From contig JBARUK010000043.1 of NCBI GenBank assembly GCA_049645705.1, forward strand, positions 97,074 to 161,073: DNA of 64,000 nt, in the 5' to 3' direction. Below, one piece after another: positions 1-9,200 of the stretch; position 1 is the first letter of the stretch, and the number at the start of each line of letters is the position of its first letter. A program made the position numbers and the translations under genes. The notes under the pieces were generated by a model. That model saw nothing but the letters and a program-made list of their open reading frames with translations. It did no database searches and had not been told where the DNA came from. The stretch is from JBGNFV01 sp049645705. Lineage in GTDB: Bacteria; Bacteroidota; Bacteroidia; Cytophagales; Cyclobacteriaceae.

Positions 1-3000
1 TAGTACACATTCGGCTGTACATGAATTTCTTCGAGCACGTGGTAAGCACGCTCGCGATTGTCCTCGCGAAGTGTCTTACTGATTTGGCTTTCCGGGTCGT
101 TCATGTCACCGAAGATAAGCGCATCTGCCGGGCAAGACGAAGCACACGCGGTGTTAATTTCACCATCGATAGGCCTGCGGCCTTTCTTTTTGGCTTCAAG
201 TTTACCTGCCTGGATTCGCTGGACGCACATACTACATTTTTCCATCACCCCTCTGGCCCTTACGGTCACATCAGGGTTCAGTACCATACGTCCGAGCATA
301 CCGTTCATAGATGTATTCACATCTGCAAACTGGTCATTATCATGGTATTTGAACCAGTTGAAACGACGCACTTTATAAGGACAGTTGTTCGCACAGTAAC
401 GGGTACCGATACAGCGATTGTAGGTCATCTGGTTCAGACCTTCGGTGCTATGGGTAGTCGCTACTACGGGGCAAACCGTTTCACAAGGTGCATTATTACA
501 ATGCTGACACATCATAGGCTGGAAAACCACATCTGGGTTCTCAGCCACTTTTTCCATTTCTTTTTCGTCATCCGAAGTAGCAGAACTACTATAATAGCGG
601 TCGATGCGAATCCAATGCATCTCACGACGGTTGACAACTTCCTCACGGCCTACAACCGGGACATTGTTTTCTGCCTGACATGATATAGTACAGGCACCAC
701 AGCCGGTACATGAGTTCATGTCGACTACAAGACCCCAGTGGTGGTTAGGGTATTTATGTCCTTTCCAAAGAGAGATATCGTCAGGGTCGGTAGGACCTTC
801 TGCTGTAGCTATGACAGGGTTATATCTGTCAGCTGCGGGATCTTTCTTGTAGCGGGAAAGTATTGTTTCCTGAATGACTGTCTGACGCCCCATAAATGTC
901 TGATGGGTCTGTGTAAGGGCCAGGTCATAAGACTCTCCGAGGCTCACGACCTCTACACCGTCAAGATTATAAGAAACAAATGAGTTATCAGCTTTAAGAA
1001 GCGGATAAGCATTGACCCCTACTCCATCGGCAACCTTACCAGCAGCAGTACGACCATACCCCATGGCCAGGCCTACTGTGCCGTTTGCCTGACCAGGCTG
1101 AATAAGGGCAGGAAGAGTAAACTCCTGTCCGTTTGCCTTCACACTTACCATTACGGTATTGTTATCAGACATTTTGATGTCCAGCTCATTAGCCATCTTC
1201 AGGGAGATGGTGAGGTAGTTATCCCAGGTAGCTTTAGACACAGGGTCCGGCATTTCCTGTAACCAGGGGTTATTGGCCTGAGAGCCTGAACCAATAGCTG
1301 TTTTTGCATAAACAGCCATTTCAATGCCGTTGCCTTTCTTATTTCTCACCCTGGAAATAGCACCTGAAGCACCGGCAGCAGGAGCTGATCCTCCGACAGG
1401 AGCATTCTCAGGTTCAACTACTCCGTTGAACAGAGCTATGTCCCACCCTTCCTGGAAGTCACTGCCACCAAGCGAAGCTAATCCTCCGCTCTGCCAGTTC
1501 TGCTGGAGGTACTCATAGTAGCCTGAAGTGGTATTTCCAGCCCAGACTAACAGACTTTCCTGGGCCTGACGGGTATTAAATATAGGTGTGATAGCAGGTT
1601 GGCAAAGGCTATAGTATCCTTTCTTAGGCTCTGCATCATTCCAAGACTCAAGAAAGTGGCTGTCTGGAATAACGTATTTACAAAGAGATGCTGTTTCGTC
1701 AAGTTTGTAATTAGTAGACAGGGTGAAGTCCACTTCTGCCAGGGCTTTTCCAAGCATAGCCCCCATAGGATGATCATATACAGGGTTAGCATTCATGATG
1801 ATAACACCACCAGCTCTGCCATTCTGTACATCCTGAATAAAACGGCTCATATCAGCATCATTACCCTGACGACTCATAAGAGGAGCTGCCGTGTTAATGA
1901 TGGTACCGTAATTACCAAGCGATGCATTGATGTCATTAACAATTTCCTGTACGTCCGGATCATTGGATCCGCTAACTACTACCGATCTGCCACGGGCAGA
2001 ACGCAGGGCATCGGCCGCTTTATTGAGAAACGCAAAATTGCTTTCTGACTTGCCGCCGTTAATAATATTGTACAAAGCAGCAGCTACAGCACCTTCTTCA
2101 CTAGGTTTGATAGGTGTTCTATAATCCGCATTGGCACCGGTAAGGGTCATGACTGTCTCAAACTGGAAGTGGCGAGACATTTTCTTCTTGTCCTTACCCA
2201 GCTTACGGGTTTTGCTGTATTGCTTGTTGAATTCAACAGGAGACAACCAGGTTCCAAGGAAGTCAGCTCCAAGACTGACGATTACTTCGGCCTGGCTAAG
2301 GTCGTACGAAGGCACGATACGCTCCCCGAGAGATCTCTCATTGGCTTTGAGAATGCCTTCTGCAGAAATTGGATCGTACTGAATGTGCCGTACGTTTGAA
2401 AAACGACTGGTAAATTCGCCGATCGCCTTCTTTGTAGTGGGACTAGCTATGGTGTTACTTACCAGGTAAACGGTACCCGATGCATTACGGAGAGCATTGA
2501 TGATCTCACGGTCAAATTCATTGGCCTGTTCTGCTTTGGTAATCTCATCACCGGATATCTTAACAGGCTGCTGAAGCCGTGTCTGATCGTAAAGAGAAAG
2601 AACACTGGCCTCTACCTGGGCGGAAGTACCACCCTGGGTAATTTTCGAAAGCTTGTTTCCTTCGATCTTAATAGGACGGCCTTCTCTCGTTTTTACAACT
2701 ATAGAACAGGTGTCACCATTATTATAATAAGTGGAGGCATAGTAATTAGGTACCCCCGGATCAACATCAACCGGCTTGTTCAGATAAGGAATAGCTTTAC
2801 GGACCGGAGCCTCACATGAAGCAAGGGAAGCCGCAGCAATACCAAATCCCATCAGCTTAAGGAAATCCCGACGGGAAGTTCCACCGTTCCCATCATTACC
2901 AGAATTAACAGGAAGATAGTCTGGAAACTCTCTATCGGCGCGCTTCACGTATCCGGGATCGTTTTTCAGCTCCTCTAATCCCTTCCAGTATGTTTTGTTA

Positions 3001-3011
3001 TTACTTTTCAT
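1..3011 (-). CDS. actB: Alternative complex III iron-sulfur/molybdopterin-like subunit ActB (C-terminus cut by window edge)
   Basis: This is the large peripheral subunit of alternative complex III, which oxidises menaquinol and passes electrons to cytochrome c or an oxidase at the outer face of the inner membrane. Translation from the ATG at 3009-3011 runs open to base 1, so about 1003 residues are visible. A Tat-type motif SRRDFLKLMGF lies near residues 46-56 and is followed by a hydrophobic stretch ending in a Cys. A molybdopterin-oxidoreductase-like region follows; in this family it carries no molybdenum. Near the C-terminus, ferredoxin-like cysteine clusters are readable: CTGCGACTISC, CQHC...CETVCP, CIGTRYCANNCP and CSMC...CASSCP, as expected for [4Fe-4S]/[3Fe-4S] centres. 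The gene starts 31 bases after actA in the same direction, so co-transcription is likely. The other act genes would lie beyond the left edge. Identity is well supported by the Tat signal, the four Cys clusters and the ActA neighbour. Confidence 0.93.
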   Translation of the reverse strand, partial: MKSNNKTYWKGLEELKNDPGYVKRADREFPDYLPVNSGNDGNGGTSRRDFLKLMGFGIAAASLASCEAPVRKAIPYLNKPVDVDPGVPNYYASTYYNNGDTCSIVVKTREGRPIKIEGNKLSKITQGGTSAQVEASVLSLYDQTRLQQPVKISGDEITKAEQANEFDREIINALRNASGTVYLVSNTIASPTTKKAIGEFTSRFSNVRHIQYDPISAEGILKANERSLGERIVPSYDLSQAEVIVSLGADFLGTWLSPVEFNKQYSKTRKLGKDKKKMSRHFQFETVMTLTGANADYRTPIKPSEEGAVAAALYNIINGGKSESNFAFLNKAADALRSARGRSVVVSGSNDPDVQEIVNDINASLGNYGTIINTAAPLMSRQGNDADMSRFIQDVQNGRAGGVIIMNANPVYDHPMGAMLGKALAEVDFTLSTNYKLDETASLCKYVIPDSHFLESWNDAEPKKGYYSLCQPAITPIFNTRQAQESLLVWAGNTTSGYYEYLQQNWQSGGLASLGGSDFQEGWDIALFNGVVEPENAPVGGSAPAAGASGAISRVRNKKGNGIEMAVYAKTAIGSGSQANNPWLQEMPDPVSKATWDNYLTISLKMANELDIKMSDNNTVMVSVKANGQEFTLPALIQPGQANGTVGLAMGYGRTAAGKVADGVGVNAYPLLKADNSFVSYNLDGVEVVSLGESYDLALTQTHQTFMGRQTVIQETILSRYKKDPAADRYNPVIATAEGPTDPDDISLWKGHKYPNHHWGLVVDMNSCTGCGACTISCQAENNVPVVGREEVVNRREMHWIRIDRYYSSSATSDDEKEMEKVAENPDVVFQPMMCQHCNNAPCETVCPVVATTHSTEGLNQMTYNRCIGTRYCANNCPYKVRRFNWFKYHDNDQFADVNTSMNGMLGRMVLNPDVTVRARGVMEKCSMCVQRIQAGKLEAKKKGRRPIDGEINTACASSCPADALIFGDMNDPESQISKTLREDNRERAYHVLEEIHVQPNVY

Positions 3012-3042
3012 TTCCTTTCAGTAAAACAGATTCGCGAATACA

Positions 3043-4446
3043 TTAATAGTGGCACTTTGAACATTCCAGTCCTCCGATATCCTGAACCCTCATAGGTTCT
3101 TTGCTATCCTGAGCATGGATCTCAACCAATTTATCGTAGTACTCATTGCCCCGTGAGTTCACATCGGTTTCACGGTGGCAGTTGATACACCATCCCATGG
3201 TAAGCGGAGAAGCCTGATATACGACTTCCATTTCTTTAATCTCTCCATGGCAGGTTTCGCATTCTATATTTCCTACAGCTACGTGCTGAGAGTGGTTGAA
3301 GTAGGCCAAATCAGGAAGGTTATGCACCCTTACCCACTCGATAGGCTTTTTATTAGGCCCATATCCTTCTCCCGGAGTGTAATCCAGAGCTCTGTATATT
3401 TTCTGGATCTCAGGAGAATTAGTTTGTATTGCATTATGGCAATTCATACAAATGTTTGCAGAAGGAATATTTGCTGACTTGCTCAGGCGCACACCTGTAT
3501 GGCAGTAGTTACAATCGATCTCGTACTGACCGGCATGCAGTTTGTGTGAGAAGGCAATGGGCTGGCGAGGCTGGTAGCCCTGCTGAATGCCTACTGAAAA
3601 TAGTCCGTCTACCACACCTTTCATAGCAAATGCAGCAAACAAGAAAATGGCAATCCCTATAAACCCTTTACTCGTAACCAGCTTTCTGGCATTAAAGCGC
3701 TGGTTGATCACTTCATGATCATCAGCATCCAGTCCTTCACGGTCTTTCAGGTATCTGGTAAGAATGTTAATAATAAGTACCAGTACGAAAAGGATTAGAA
3801 TAAGAACTATCAGCAGGCCGACAAAGATAGCCACCAGGTATTCGGAAGCTACAGCAGGCTGATTGGTGCCTCCATCATCCGTATCAAGACCTGGCTGCTC
3901 AGGGCCATCGGCCGTTTCTTTACCAGCTTCAGACTGTATGTAGGCGAGAATATTAGTGATTTCATCATCTCCATATGCGAATGATGGCATTTGGGTCTTA
4001 TTGTATTCGTTATACAAATTGACTGCATATTCATCGCCGCTCTGGATAACTTTCTGGGAGTTTTTAATGAAGCTAAGCAACCAGGGAAGAGGCCTGCGAT
4101 CGGTAACTCCACCCAAGGCAGGTCCTACGACTTGCTCATTGACTGCGTGACAAACGGTACAATTGTTTTCAAACAGTGTCTGCCCTGCAGTAATTGCCGC
4201 ATCATCGGTAGGAATGCCTTCCGCACCTCCGGCAGCAGCAGCATCCGCTACGGCACCATCGTCCGCAGCAACACTGTCTGTATTATCAACCGCAGTTGTA
4301 TCGGCATCGGTACCAGTGGTGTCGGTATTCTGCGCAAATAAGGCAGTATGGCATACCAACATTAAAAATACGCCCGCTATGGATGATGTTAGCAGATGAC
4401 GTATTCCCGAACATCTTTTCGACATGGTATTCTCTTTTTTTCCCAT
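3043..4446 (-). CDS. actA: Alternative complex III cytochrome c subunit ActA with an extra N-terminal haem domain
   Basis: Multihaem c-type cytochrome of alternative complex III. Six CxxCH motifs are visible. CTVCH, near residues 96-100, sits in an N-terminal mono-haem cytochrome c domain. CNYCH, CMNCH, CETCH, CINCH and CSKCH form a C-terminal pentahaem domain, the last one two residues from the stop. A signal-type segment ends at about FAQ-39 and is followed by an acidic Thr/Asp/Ala-rich linker. Two membrane segments lie between the haem domains (about 203-233 and 261-283). The mono-haem part resembles what is a separate subunit (ActE) in some complexes, so this may be a fusion; how common that is in this lineage was not checked. 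Translation could start at 4446 or, with a more typical signal peptide (MSKRCSGIRH...), at 4425. It is first in the visible operon and actB follows 31 bases later. A good promoter lies at 4477-4507. Confidence 0.93.
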   Translation of the reverse strand: MGKKENTMSKRCSGIRHLLTSSIAGVFLMLVCHTALFAQNTDTTGTDADTTAVDNTDSVAADDGAVADAAAAGGAEGIPTDDAAITAGQTLFENNCTVCHAVNEQVVGPALGGVTDRRPLPWLLSFIKNSQKVIQSGDEYAVNLYNEYNKTQMPSFAYGDDEITNILAYIQSEAGKETADGPEQPGLDTDDGGTNQPAVASEYLVAIFVGLLIVLILILFVLVLIINILTRYLKDREGLDADDHEVINQRFNARKLVTSKGFIGIAIFLFAAFAMKGVVDGLFSVGIQQGYQPRQPIAFSHKLHAGQYEIDCNYCHTGVRLSKSANIPSANICMNCHNAIQTNSPEIQKIYRALDYTPGEGYGPNKKPIEWVRVHNLPDLAYFNHSQHVAVGNIECETCHGEIKEMEVVYQASPLTMGWCINCHRETDVNSRGNEYYDKLVEIHAQDSKEPMRVQDIGGLECSKCHY

Positions 4447-4476
4447 TTCAGAAGTAAAACCCCTTCAAAATCGGCA

Positions 4477-4507
4477 CAAATGTACTATGGGATAAGTTTA
4501 TTTCAAA
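4477..4507 (-). promoter_or_regulatory. Bacteroidota-type promoter for actA-actB
   Basis: Read on the minus strand, the sequence is TTTG (4504-4507), a spacer of exactly 19 bases, then TACATTTG (4477-4484). This matches the Bacteroidota housekeeping consensus TTTG / N19 / TAnnTTTG at every fixed position. It lies 31-61 bases upstream of the first possible actA start. It is the clearest promoter found in the window. Confidence 0.75.
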
Positions 4508-5505
4508 CACCTGTTTTTCCCATTTTAGGACATGGGTTAGACAGCCTGTTCGATTTCGATCATTTCACGGCAAAATAGAGAAAATCAACTTGTAGAGGTG
4601 GTTACTGACCCTCAATTTAGAATGGTTTTAAATACTAAAACACGGGAACGATTTAGAAACATTTGAAATAGTACAGACAACTTTGTAGATGGGTATTCGT
4701 AATCAATGTGTGGTTACCTTACCAAGTAATCTAATTTGAAATCATTTTTTTGACTATGAGGCATCTGTAAAAAGTGTGGTCTTATATATCTGAAGATTTC
4801 GAACAATTATCTGAATCATTCACTTTATAAGGTGTATGATCTTCAATACATTTTTTTGAAGAGGTTTCCATTTAGATATGGATTTCCCGGGATGATTCGA
4901 TAAACGAACGTTTTTTACCCGGAATTTGATTTTTCAATAGTTGCAAACTATCATGAGAATTTGTACCGATAACTTGAGGACAGACATCTAATCAATCTGA
5001 CTATCAGTAACTTTTAGCATCAAGTTTTGGAGGTCATTATTGTAATTTTACAAGTTTTTCTGAATTTTCTATACTTTTATTTTTTCGAAAATTGAAAAAA
5101 ACTTACATTTACAATTGCTATCACAACCTTAGAAATCCGTCATCTAATTTTTTATAGGTATGCGCATACCTGTTCAAAGTAAGTCGGATGCCAACGCTGA
5201 ATAAACGGACATAAAATCGGTGATAAATAGGGAAACAGCGGCCTAAACGACATGTTTCTATTTATCAGGAAGTTACAACTTTTATTTTTAAATTCTTTGA
5301 AAGTTCCAGAAGTTGGAAGGTTACTTTTTGTGAATAATCAGAACTAAAACTACGGTTCAATAATATTATTCATTTTTTGAACTAAGAGTGGCAATTCAGG
5401 ATTTTATTCGAATAATGGTTACCTTCATAAGTACATGCAGCTAGGCCCGAAAATTGAGCACACGCAAGTGATCTCTTACACGAACAAACAGTAAACCGAT
5501 TCTAA
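4508..5505. other. AT-rich divergent intergenic region of about 1 kb
   Basis: No convincing reading frame was found on either strand between the actA promoter and the response regulator gene. The stretch is AT-rich with many short T and A runs. The only clear structure is the 16-base palindrome at 5156-5171, listed separately. The length suggests an upstream control region for the polysaccharide cluster that begins at 5506, but no promoter with both elements was recognised for that gene. Confidence 0.5.
5156..5171. promoter_or_regulatory. Perfect 16-base palindrome, possible operator
   Basis: AGGTATGCGCATACCT equals its own reverse complement. It stands alone in the otherwise AT-rich region between actA and the response regulator gene, about 335 bases upstream of the latter. 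Perfect palindromes of this size are typical of dimeric regulator sites. No second copy was noticed nearby, and function is inference only. Confidence 0.3.
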
Positions 5506-5898
5506 ATGAGCAAACATTTACTGATCATAGATGACGATGATAGCCTCAGAACGCTGCTTGAAATGTATCTGAAAAAGAAAGGATTCAAGCTTAGCGCTAT
5601 GAAAGATGGCATGGAAGCCATGTTTTGGCTTCAGGAAGGCAATGTGCCTGATCTGATCATAGCTGATCTGGGTATGCCCCGTCTGGATGGGTTCGAATTT
5701 CTTAAAAATTGTAAGAAAAGCGGTTTTTTCAGAGATATCCCCATCATTATGCTAACCGGAATGGATCGTGAAGAGGTAAAACAGAAATGTCTTGACCTTG
5801 GGGCTGTAACCTACCTGGTCAAACCCTTCAAATTTGACGAGCTAGTGGAGAAAATAGACAATACTATCCCAAGTGAAAAAAATATAAACCATGTTTAA
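5506..5898 (+). CDS. Single-domain response regulator (CheY-like receiver)
   Basis: A 130-residue stand-alone receiver domain. The acidic pocket IIDDDD is at residues 7-12, the phospho-acceptor Asp is at about 54 (IIADLGMPRLDG), a MLTG switch segment is near 83, and the conserved Lys is in LVKPFKF near 106. There is no output domain, so it probably signals by protein contact. Its last 8 bases overlap the start of the next gene, which encodes a receiver-like domain fused to a sugar transferase. Translational coupling and a shared role in controlling polysaccharide synthesis are likely. The cognate kinase is not in the window. The fold assignment is firm; the target is inferred from context. 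Confidence 0.9.
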   Translation: MSKHLLIIDDDDSLRTLLEMYLKKKGFKLSAMKDGMEAMFWLQEGNVPDLIIADLGMPRLDGFEFLKNCKKSGFFRDIPIIMLTGMDREEVKQKCLDLGAVTYLVKPFKFDELVEKIDNTIPSEKNINHV

Positions 5899-7003
5899 GA
5901 TAGACGGTAACGATACGGCATCCTCTGCGATAAAGGTATCTCCTACCCTATCAAAGACTGGAGGAGATACTCAGCGTAAGCTCTTGTTTGTAGGCAACAG
6001 TGGCCGTTATGTTTGTGAGAGCTTAGCAGAGTATAACTATAACTGCATTTTTTTAAGTGATCCTGCCAAGGCTTATTCCTGGTTAGAAAACCGTATGCTT
6101 TCTGCTACGGAGCTTCCTGATGCCATCCTGTGTGATCTCAAGCTGGTAAGCGGAGATGCTTTTGGCCTTTTCGATAGGCTGAAGGCTCACTCGAGACTTA
6201 GGCAGATACCTTTCATTATTGTGGCAGATAAATGCAATAATGAAGAAAAGGTAAGTGCGCTAAAGAAGGGGATTGATGACTTTTACAGTACATCGGACGA
6301 TCCTGAAGATATTCACAATCGCATCCTTTTTCTTCAGGATCTGAAGAAGCAACGCATGAACCAGATCCCGGTTGGTGATGACCGGAAATACAAAATGCCT
6401 TTTCTGAAAAGGATGTTTGATGTGGTTGTATCAGGAGCAGCATTATTGTTTGCTATGCCCGTAATGCTTTTTATTGCGCTGTTGATAAAGCTGGAATCCA
6501 AAGGACCCATTTTTTACATTAGTAAGAGAGCAGGTAGCGGATACCAGATATTCAACTTCTATAAGTTTCGTAGTATGAAGGCGAATGCGGATGCAGAGCT
6601 TCAGAAGCTGGTGAAATTCAATCAATACGGCGGCAAGTCTTCATTTGTGAAGATCGATAATGACCCCCGGGTTACGCGTTTGGGCAAATTCCTGCGAAAC
6701 ACCAGTCTTGACGAAATACCTCAACTGATCAACGTATTGAAAGGTGACATGTCTATAGTAGGCAATCGTCCTCTCCCTCTGTACGAAGCTGAAATGCTGA
6801 CTACCGACCTATGGAGTAAGCGATTTCTTGCACCTGCAGGCATAACAGGCTTGTGGCAGGTAACTAAGCGCGGACAGAAAGAGATGTCTGAAAAAGAAAG
6901 AAAAGAACTTGATGTTGCTTATGCTAATGACAGTTCATTTCTTATGGACCTAAAAATCATCCTTAGAACCATACCCGCTCTGTGGCAGGATCAGTCTGTG
7001 TAA
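5891..7003 (+). CDS. Receiver-like domain fused to a bacterial sugar transferase (initiating glycosyltransferase)
   Basis: A 370-residue protein with two parts. Residues about 29-150 look like a response-regulator receiver: a beta strand LLFVGNSGRY stands where the acidic pocket should be, then ILCDLKLVSGD with a candidate phospho-Asp near 82. The usual Asp pair is missing, so the receiver is probably degenerate. From about residue 172 to the end is a polyprenyl-phosphate sugar-1-phosphate transferase of the WcaJ/PssY type: one hydrophobic membrane segment (FDVVVSGAALLFAMPVMLF), then KFRSMKANADAE, DEIPQLINVLKGDMSIVGNR and PAGITGLWQVTKRG. This family loads the first sugar phosphate onto undecaprenyl phosphate to start capsule or exopolysaccharide repeat units. 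The gene overlaps the preceding response regulator by 8 bases and is followed by GT2, epimerase, GT4 and methyltransferase genes. A receiver on an initiating transferase suggests direct control of the first committed step. Confidence 0.9.
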   Translation: MFKIDGNDTASSAIKVSPTLSKTGGDTQRKLLFVGNSGRYVCESLAEYNYNCIFLSDPAKAYSWLENRMLSATELPDAILCDLKLVSGDAFGLFDRLKAHSRLRQIPFIIVADKCNNEEKVSALKKGIDDFYSTSDDPEDIHNRILFLQDLKKQRMNQIPVGDDRKYKMPFLKRMFDVVVSGAALLFAMPVMLFIALLIKLESKGPIFYISKRAGSGYQIFNFYKFRSMKANADAELQKLVKFNQYGGKSSFVKIDNDPRVTRLGKFLRNTSLDEIPQLINVLKGDMSIVGNRPLPLYEAEMLTTDLWSKRFLAPAGITGLWQVTKRGQKEMSEKERKELDVAYANDSSFLMDLKIILRTIPALWQDQSV

Positions 7004-7144
7004 AAATCAACACACCTTATTAACTATCATATCCTTAAAATTCTCGCTATCTTTTTATAATTTTCGAATGATAAAGCATGCAGTTTTGACTGTGTGGCTT
7101 GTACCCAGAGCCTAAAAGGACTGGTACGGCTTAATAAAAGTGTG

Positions 7145-8104
7145 ATGGAAGAAAAAAAGTATCCTCTGATCTCCCTGATTATCCTAAACTATAATCAGCT
7201 AGAGGTAACCTGCGAATTTCTGGAATCTACCAGATCTCTTACCTACCCTAATTTTGAGATCGTTATGGTAGACAATGCTTCCAGGAAGGATCCTACCGAA
7301 GTAATTACTTCCCGCTATCCTGAGGTCAGACTTATCGTAACAGATAAGAACTATGGATTTACAGGAGGGAATAACATTGCTATGCGTGCGGCACGTGGTG
7401 ACTACATGTTTGTAGTGAATAACGATACTGAAGTCGGCGGAGACTTACTGGAAAGACTACTGGAGCCATTTGCCCAGGATCCTGAAGTAGGTGTGGTAAG
7501 TCCTAAGATTTATTACTACGAAGAACAGGATCTGATCCAGTTTGCCGGATTTACCAAAGTAAATCCGATAACTGGTAGAAACGAATGTATTGGTAACCAG
7601 GAAAAGGAACAGGGCCAGTATGACGTACAGAATGAAACGTACTATGCTCATGGCGCGGCTATGCTGGTGAAGAAGGAGGTTATTGAAAAGACTGGTATGT
7701 TTGCAGATATGTTTTTCATATACTATGAAGAACTCGACTGGTCTGCCAGAATACGAAATGCAGGCTATAAGATAATTTATCAGCCTACCACCTCTATTGT
7801 ACATAAGGAATCTATCACAATGGGTAAAGAAAGTCCGCTAAAGGCGTACTACCATACCCGAAACAGGATCCTGTACATGCGCAGACATAGTTCAGGTACT
7901 GAGTTTCTCGGCTTCTCTTTATTCCTGAGCTTTCTTGTCATCCCGAAATCACTTTTGAAATATACACTGAAAGGTCAGTGGCAGCATCTTCGCTCATTTG
8001 TAAAGGGCATAATGTGGCACTTCAGCCATAAAAAAGAAGAAAAAGGCATGCTACCCGATGACTATAAAATAAATGAGGTATCAGCGGTACCTCAAATATC
8101 CTGA
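7145..8104 (+). CDS. Family 2 glycosyltransferase
   Basis: A 319-residue GT-A fold glycosyltransferase of the rhamnosyltransferase-like GT2 group. Motifs: an N-terminal strand SLIILNYNQLE, VDNAS, GFTGGNNIA and VVNNDTEVGG (the nucleotide-sugar/metal site), and FIYYEELDWSARIRNAGY toward the acceptor side. An amphipathic C-terminal region with one hydrophobic stretch (FSLFLSFLVIPKSLL) probably touches the membrane. The ATG at 7145 was chosen because the open frame upstream begins only with a TTG and has no family sequence. It lies 141 bases after the sugar transferase gene and 37 before the epimerase gene, within the polysaccharide cluster. The sugar donor cannot be told from sequence. Confidence 0.9.
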   Translation: MEEKKYPLISLIILNYNQLEVTCEFLESTRSLTYPNFEIVMVDNASRKDPTEVITSRYPEVRLIVTDKNYGFTGGNNIAMRAARGDYMFVVNNDTEVGGDLLERLLEPFAQDPEVGVVSPKIYYYEEQDLIQFAGFTKVNPITGRNECIGNQEKEQGQYDVQNETYYAHGAAMLVKKEVIEKTGMFADMFFIYYEELDWSARIRNAGYKIIYQPTTSIVHKESITMGKESPLKAYYHTRNRILYMRRHSSGTEFLGFSLFLSFLVIPKSLLKYTLKGQWQHLRSFVKGIMWHFSHKKEEKGMLPDDYKINEVSAVPQIS

Positions 8105-8141
8105 TTTTAGACTCTTTACTTAATTTTAAATACAATCTATT

Positions 8142-9152
8142 ATGGCTAGATCACTCGTGACCGGTGGAGCCGGCTTCATAGGTTCTCATGTAGCACGGCA
8201 TTGCCTCGATATGGGCCATGAAGTGGTGGTTTTGGACGACTTGAGCGGTGGTTTTACCGATCATCTTCCCGAAGGTGTAACTTTCGTGGAAGGGTCGATT
8301 ACAGATCACGAACTCCTGTCTAAACTTTTTGACCAGTATAAGTTCGATTACGTTTATCATCTGGCTGCATACGCGGCAGAAGGTTTATCACACTTTATCC
8401 GCAGGTTCAACTACAATAACAACCTAATCGGTAGCATGAACCTGATCAACGAATCAGTAAAGCATGACATCAAGTGCTTTGTATTCACTTCTTCAATCGC
8501 GGTATATGGTCCGGGCCAGTTGCCTATGACAGAGGATATGGTTCCTCAGCCTGAAGACCCTTACGGCGTAGCAAAATATGCTGTAGAGATGGACTTGAAA
8601 GCTGCCCATCACATGTTTGGCCTAGACTACGTAGTTTTCCGCCCTCATAATGTGTATGGTGAGAACCAGAACATTGGTGACAAATACCGTAATGTGATTG
8701 GTATCTTTATGAACCAGATCATGCAGGACAAGCCGATGACTGTATTCGGAGATGGAAAACAGACGCGTGCTTTCAGTTACATAGACGATGTGGCCCCTAT
8801 CATAAGCCGCTCGGTAGATGTAAAAGGCGCTTACAACAAAGTATTTAATGTTGGTGCTGATAAGCCGTATACTGTACTTGAACTTGCAGAAGTAGTATCT
8901 AAGGAATTTGGCGTAGAGCCTGATATTCGCCACCTGGAAGCCCGCAAGGAAGTGGTTCACGCTTATTCTGACCACAGTAAAGTTCACGATACTTTCGGAC
9001 TGGGAGATGCTGTGACTTTGAAAGATGGTATCAGCAAGATGGTAGGCTGGGCTAAGGAAGTCGGTGCACGTCAGAGTAAGGAGTTCGATAACATCGAAAT
9101 CATGAAGAACCTTCCTGATGGCTGGGACAAGAAGAAAGTTGCCGTAAAATAA
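8142..9152 (+). CDS. NAD-dependent epimerase/dehydratase (UDP-glucose 4-epimerase-like)
   Basis: A 336-residue extended short-chain dehydrogenase/reductase that modifies nucleotide sugars. The Rossmann motif TGGAGFIGSH is at about residues 7-16, TSSIAVYG supplies the catalytic Ser/Thr region, and YGVAKYAVE is the YxxxK pair. FRPHNVYGENQN and FGDGKQTRAFSYIDDV match the substrate-binding part of UDP-sugar epimerases. The cluster context suggests it makes an activated sugar for the polysaccharide. A galE-type reaction is possible, but other epimerases and dehydratases share these motifs, so no symbol is given. The start at 8142 follows an AT-rich leader and fits the family N-terminus. Confidence 0.9.
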   Translation: MARSLVTGGAGFIGSHVARHCLDMGHEVVVLDDLSGGFTDHLPEGVTFVEGSITDHELLSKLFDQYKFDYVYHLAAYAAEGLSHFIRRFNYNNNLIGSMNLINESVKHDIKCFVFTSSIAVYGPGQLPMTEDMVPQPEDPYGVAKYAVEMDLKAAHHMFGLDYVVFRPHNVYGENQNIGDKYRNVIGIFMNQIMQDKPMTVFGDGKQTRAFSYIDDVAPIISRSVDVKGAYNKVFNVGADKPYTVLELAEVVSKEFGVEPDIRHLEARKEVVHAYSDHSKVHDTFGLGDAVTLKDGISKMVGWAKEVGARQSKEFDNIEIMKNLPDGWDKKKVAVK

Positions 9153-9200
9153 CCTTAATAATATGAGGGTGCCGAGTGGTGCCCTTTTTTCATACTTCAT

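Noticed and set aside
21..683. A 220-codon plus-strand frame at the left edge
   Set aside because: It runs against the ferredoxin-like Cys clusters of actB on the minus strand, which are unmistakable.
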